The position numbers were made by a program, and so were the translations under genes. This document shows, one piece after another, positions 62,070-64,000 of a stretch of 64,000 bases of DNA; position 1 is the stretch's first letter, and every line of letters starts with the position of its first letter. The DNA is from Vespa crabro (lineage: Eukaryota; Arthropoda; Insecta; Hymenoptera; Vespidae): positions 3,540,326-3,604,325 of the forward strand of contig NC_060971.1 of the NCBI RefSeq assembly GCF_910589235.1. Reading direction: 5' to 3'. A model generated the notes under the pieces. That model ran no database searches, had not been told where the DNA came from, and worked only from the letters and a program-made list of their open reading frames with translations.

Positions 62070-63249
62070 CGAACGGTACACCAAACTAGATTCCAAGCGT
62101 GAACGCGACTTCGCCGGTCAATCCTCCAAGCCAATATTGCCGTTCACTTCGAAGATCGTTAACCTTTCTTTCTTCCAATAGAACAACTTATCCAATTCAT
62201 CCGTGTGTCGCTTGTAAGTCGGATAATCTATGGTTTAGCTTTCAAATACGTTGGATTTTTATCTTAAAAGATCGCTCATCTGATAAATGTTATTTATAAA
62301 GAATAAATAACATGCTCTTTATAATCTTTCTCCATAATAATGTGTATTAAAAATTTATTATGAAATATATTTGAACAGATGATTAAAGGTATATTTCATT
62401 TTGATAAGAATATCTGATTTTGTTTTGCATAGAAAAGATAATATATACAAGAGCCTGGTTGACTTCCTTTTATATAATACAATTTTATTTATCTACTTAC
62501 CCGAAGACCAGTAAAGGGCAATGACGACGGATCGATAACGCGACGAGCAGTAACCTCAACGTTCTTCCTTGCTTTTACGTAATTCGATGGGTAATATTTT
62601 TGTCTCGGAGAAACTTCTTTCGAACATTTTGCCGACGCATCAATTTCTCTACATTCGATATTCTACTTAATGTCGAAAATATTCAAACGTAATTTCATAC
62701 GTAATTTGATTGAAACGAGAAGTCTTTCTTTCTTTGGATAAGGAAAAAGAAAAAAGAAAAAAAAAGAAAAAGAAAGATGGAAAGAAATGAAAATGAAAGA
62801 AAAAAGAGGATGAACAACGAACGAAAATCAAAACGTACGAAATTTGTTTACTCGATAGTAGTAAATACTGTTGACCATAAATAAATATAAATAAATATTA
62901 TTGAGTATAACGTACGATATTGTACTGTATAGAGGTCGTTAATCTTCACTAGGTGCGTCCCTCTAATGACGCGAATCCCTCTGTTATCTGGTCGGGGCCC
63001 CCCATGAGCGCACTCAGTCTCAAATTAACCATAATGAAATAACGATCTCACGTTCCCACCGTTGAGAGGATCCTGACAAAACGGTCTCTAACCTCGTACA
63101 ACTTAGTGTTGAGAAACACGTACGTTCAATGAAAAGATTCAAGGGAGAAATCAAACTTTCCATTAAGTCGTGATAGAACATTTTTATAGTTTGAAAATCT
63201 TCTTTCAACGAGTCGATATATCCCGTATAAAAATGTTTTCTTATCGACG

Positions 63250-63290
<41 letters not shown>
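63250..63290. repeat. (TAA)n microsatellite
   Basis: About 13 uninterrupted TAA units. Confidence 0.95.
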
Positions 63291-63291
<1 letters not shown>

Positions 63292-63527
63292 TGATAATAT
63301 AAGATAGACGAAGACGATTTATTTATCAAGTATAGAAGAATATCTTCACGAATTTTTTCTTTTGTCGAAAATTTATTTTTTATATTATTTTTAACAGATT
63401 CTTTTTTTTTCTTTCTATTTTCTTTTTTTTTTTTTTTTTTTTCTTTCTTTCTTTTAAATTGAACCATACGATACGGTTAGCAACGTAGAAATTACACTAT
63501 CTAAGATGGAGGCCGAGCGAGCTTGAA

Positions 63528-63542
63528 GGAACGTTCCGGAAG
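63528..63542. promoter_or_regulatory. Three-unit heat shock element match
   Basis: gGAAcgTTCcgGAAg is a perfect nGAAnnTTCnnGAAn array with correct 5-base spacing, the binding consensus of HSF trimers. It lies in a CpG-richer patch. By my estimate a match of this specificity is expected about once per few such windows by chance, so function is unproven. Confidence 0.3.
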
Positions 63543-63933
63543 TACGTAAAATAGGGAGCATCTATCGATTACTATGCATTACAAAGACCGATGTAGTGGG
63601 TGCGATACGGGTAGACTCGTTGTACCAACACACGAGCGAATGCATAACCGCGTAACGGAAGAGAACGGCCGCACATAAATTTCTGCCGCGAGCCAGAGAC
63701 CCGTTGAATCCTTCGTAAACTCAGATTTACTAGCGAAATCTGCTTGAAGTCTAACGCGTGTATCTACTTGTATCGAGTGTTTCGTTACAAGCTCGTAAAT
63801 GGTTATATTATCTTAGATTTGATATCAATACTTTAATCGACAACAATGAAATTACTTTCAATTAAATTTCTTTAGGAGAAATTAATATAATTAATTTTAA
63901 GTAAGGCATGAAAAGTGCAGTAAAAAAAAAAGG

Positions 63934-63971
<38 letters not shown>

Positions 63972-64000
63972 AGATCCCTTTGGAAAGGGATGCCCTTTTC

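Larger units (their letters stand above)
62300..64000. other. Noncoding sequence to the window end
   Basis: Contains an A/T-rich stretch, an A-rich run at 62745-62810, a (TAA)n repeat at 63250-63290, a poly-T run near 63424-63442, a CpG-richer part at 63480-63760 with a heat-shock-element match, and a GA tract at 63948-63971. No coding sequence is recognised. Confidence 0.6.

Noticed and set aside
63974..63991. ATCCCTTT/AAAGGGAT inverted repeat at the window end
   Set aside because: Only 8 bp with a 2-base loop next to a GA tract; too short to support a terminal repeat or structured element, and the window ends there.

Overview
This window is animal nuclear DNA. It is A/T-rich and crowded with (GA)n/(CT)n, (TA)n and poly-T/poly-A tracts, and the clear protein-coding signal comes as short exons with GT/AG borders separated by introns of up to about 10 kb. 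The protein is closest to insect DIP/lachesin proteins. That, with the composition, suggests a hymenopteran (bee or wasp); the order is an inference, and I cannot name the species.

The main content is one plus-strand gene: an immunoglobulin-superfamily neuronal surface protein of the DIP (Dpr-interacting protein) / lachesin group. I can join ten coding exons from 21844 to 52575 in one open frame of 424 residues: an N-terminal extension, three Ig domains (each split over two exons), a Ser/Thr-rich and charged stem over two small exons, and a last exon ending in a hydrophobic GPI-signal-like tail and TGA. The signal-peptide exon is missing from this model. It must end in phase 1 and lies upstream of 21844, either in the first 21.8 kb or before the window. 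All but one of the introns are phase 1, so most exons could be skipped without a frameshift.

Inside the first long intron (21940-32556) lies a candidate two-exon gene of 98 codons (22966-23146 and 23282-23397) on the same strand. It has an ATG, an in-frame upstream stop, a 135-base intron and a Lys/Arg-rich C-terminus. I do not recognise its family. It is the best candidate here for something undescribed.

The first 21.8 kb is noncoding as far as I can see: microsatellites plus two CpG-richer islands (about 11.4-11.7 kb and 12.2-14.0 kb). The last 11.4 kb holds the 3' UTR and flank of the DIP gene, then intergenic sequence with a possible TATA promoter and first exon (about 62.06-62.21 kb) and a three-unit heat-shock-element match (63528-63542). 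I found no rRNA, tRNA, CRISPR array or transposase. Most long open frames other than the exons lie over GA/CT, TA or poly-T tracts and are low-complexity artefacts.
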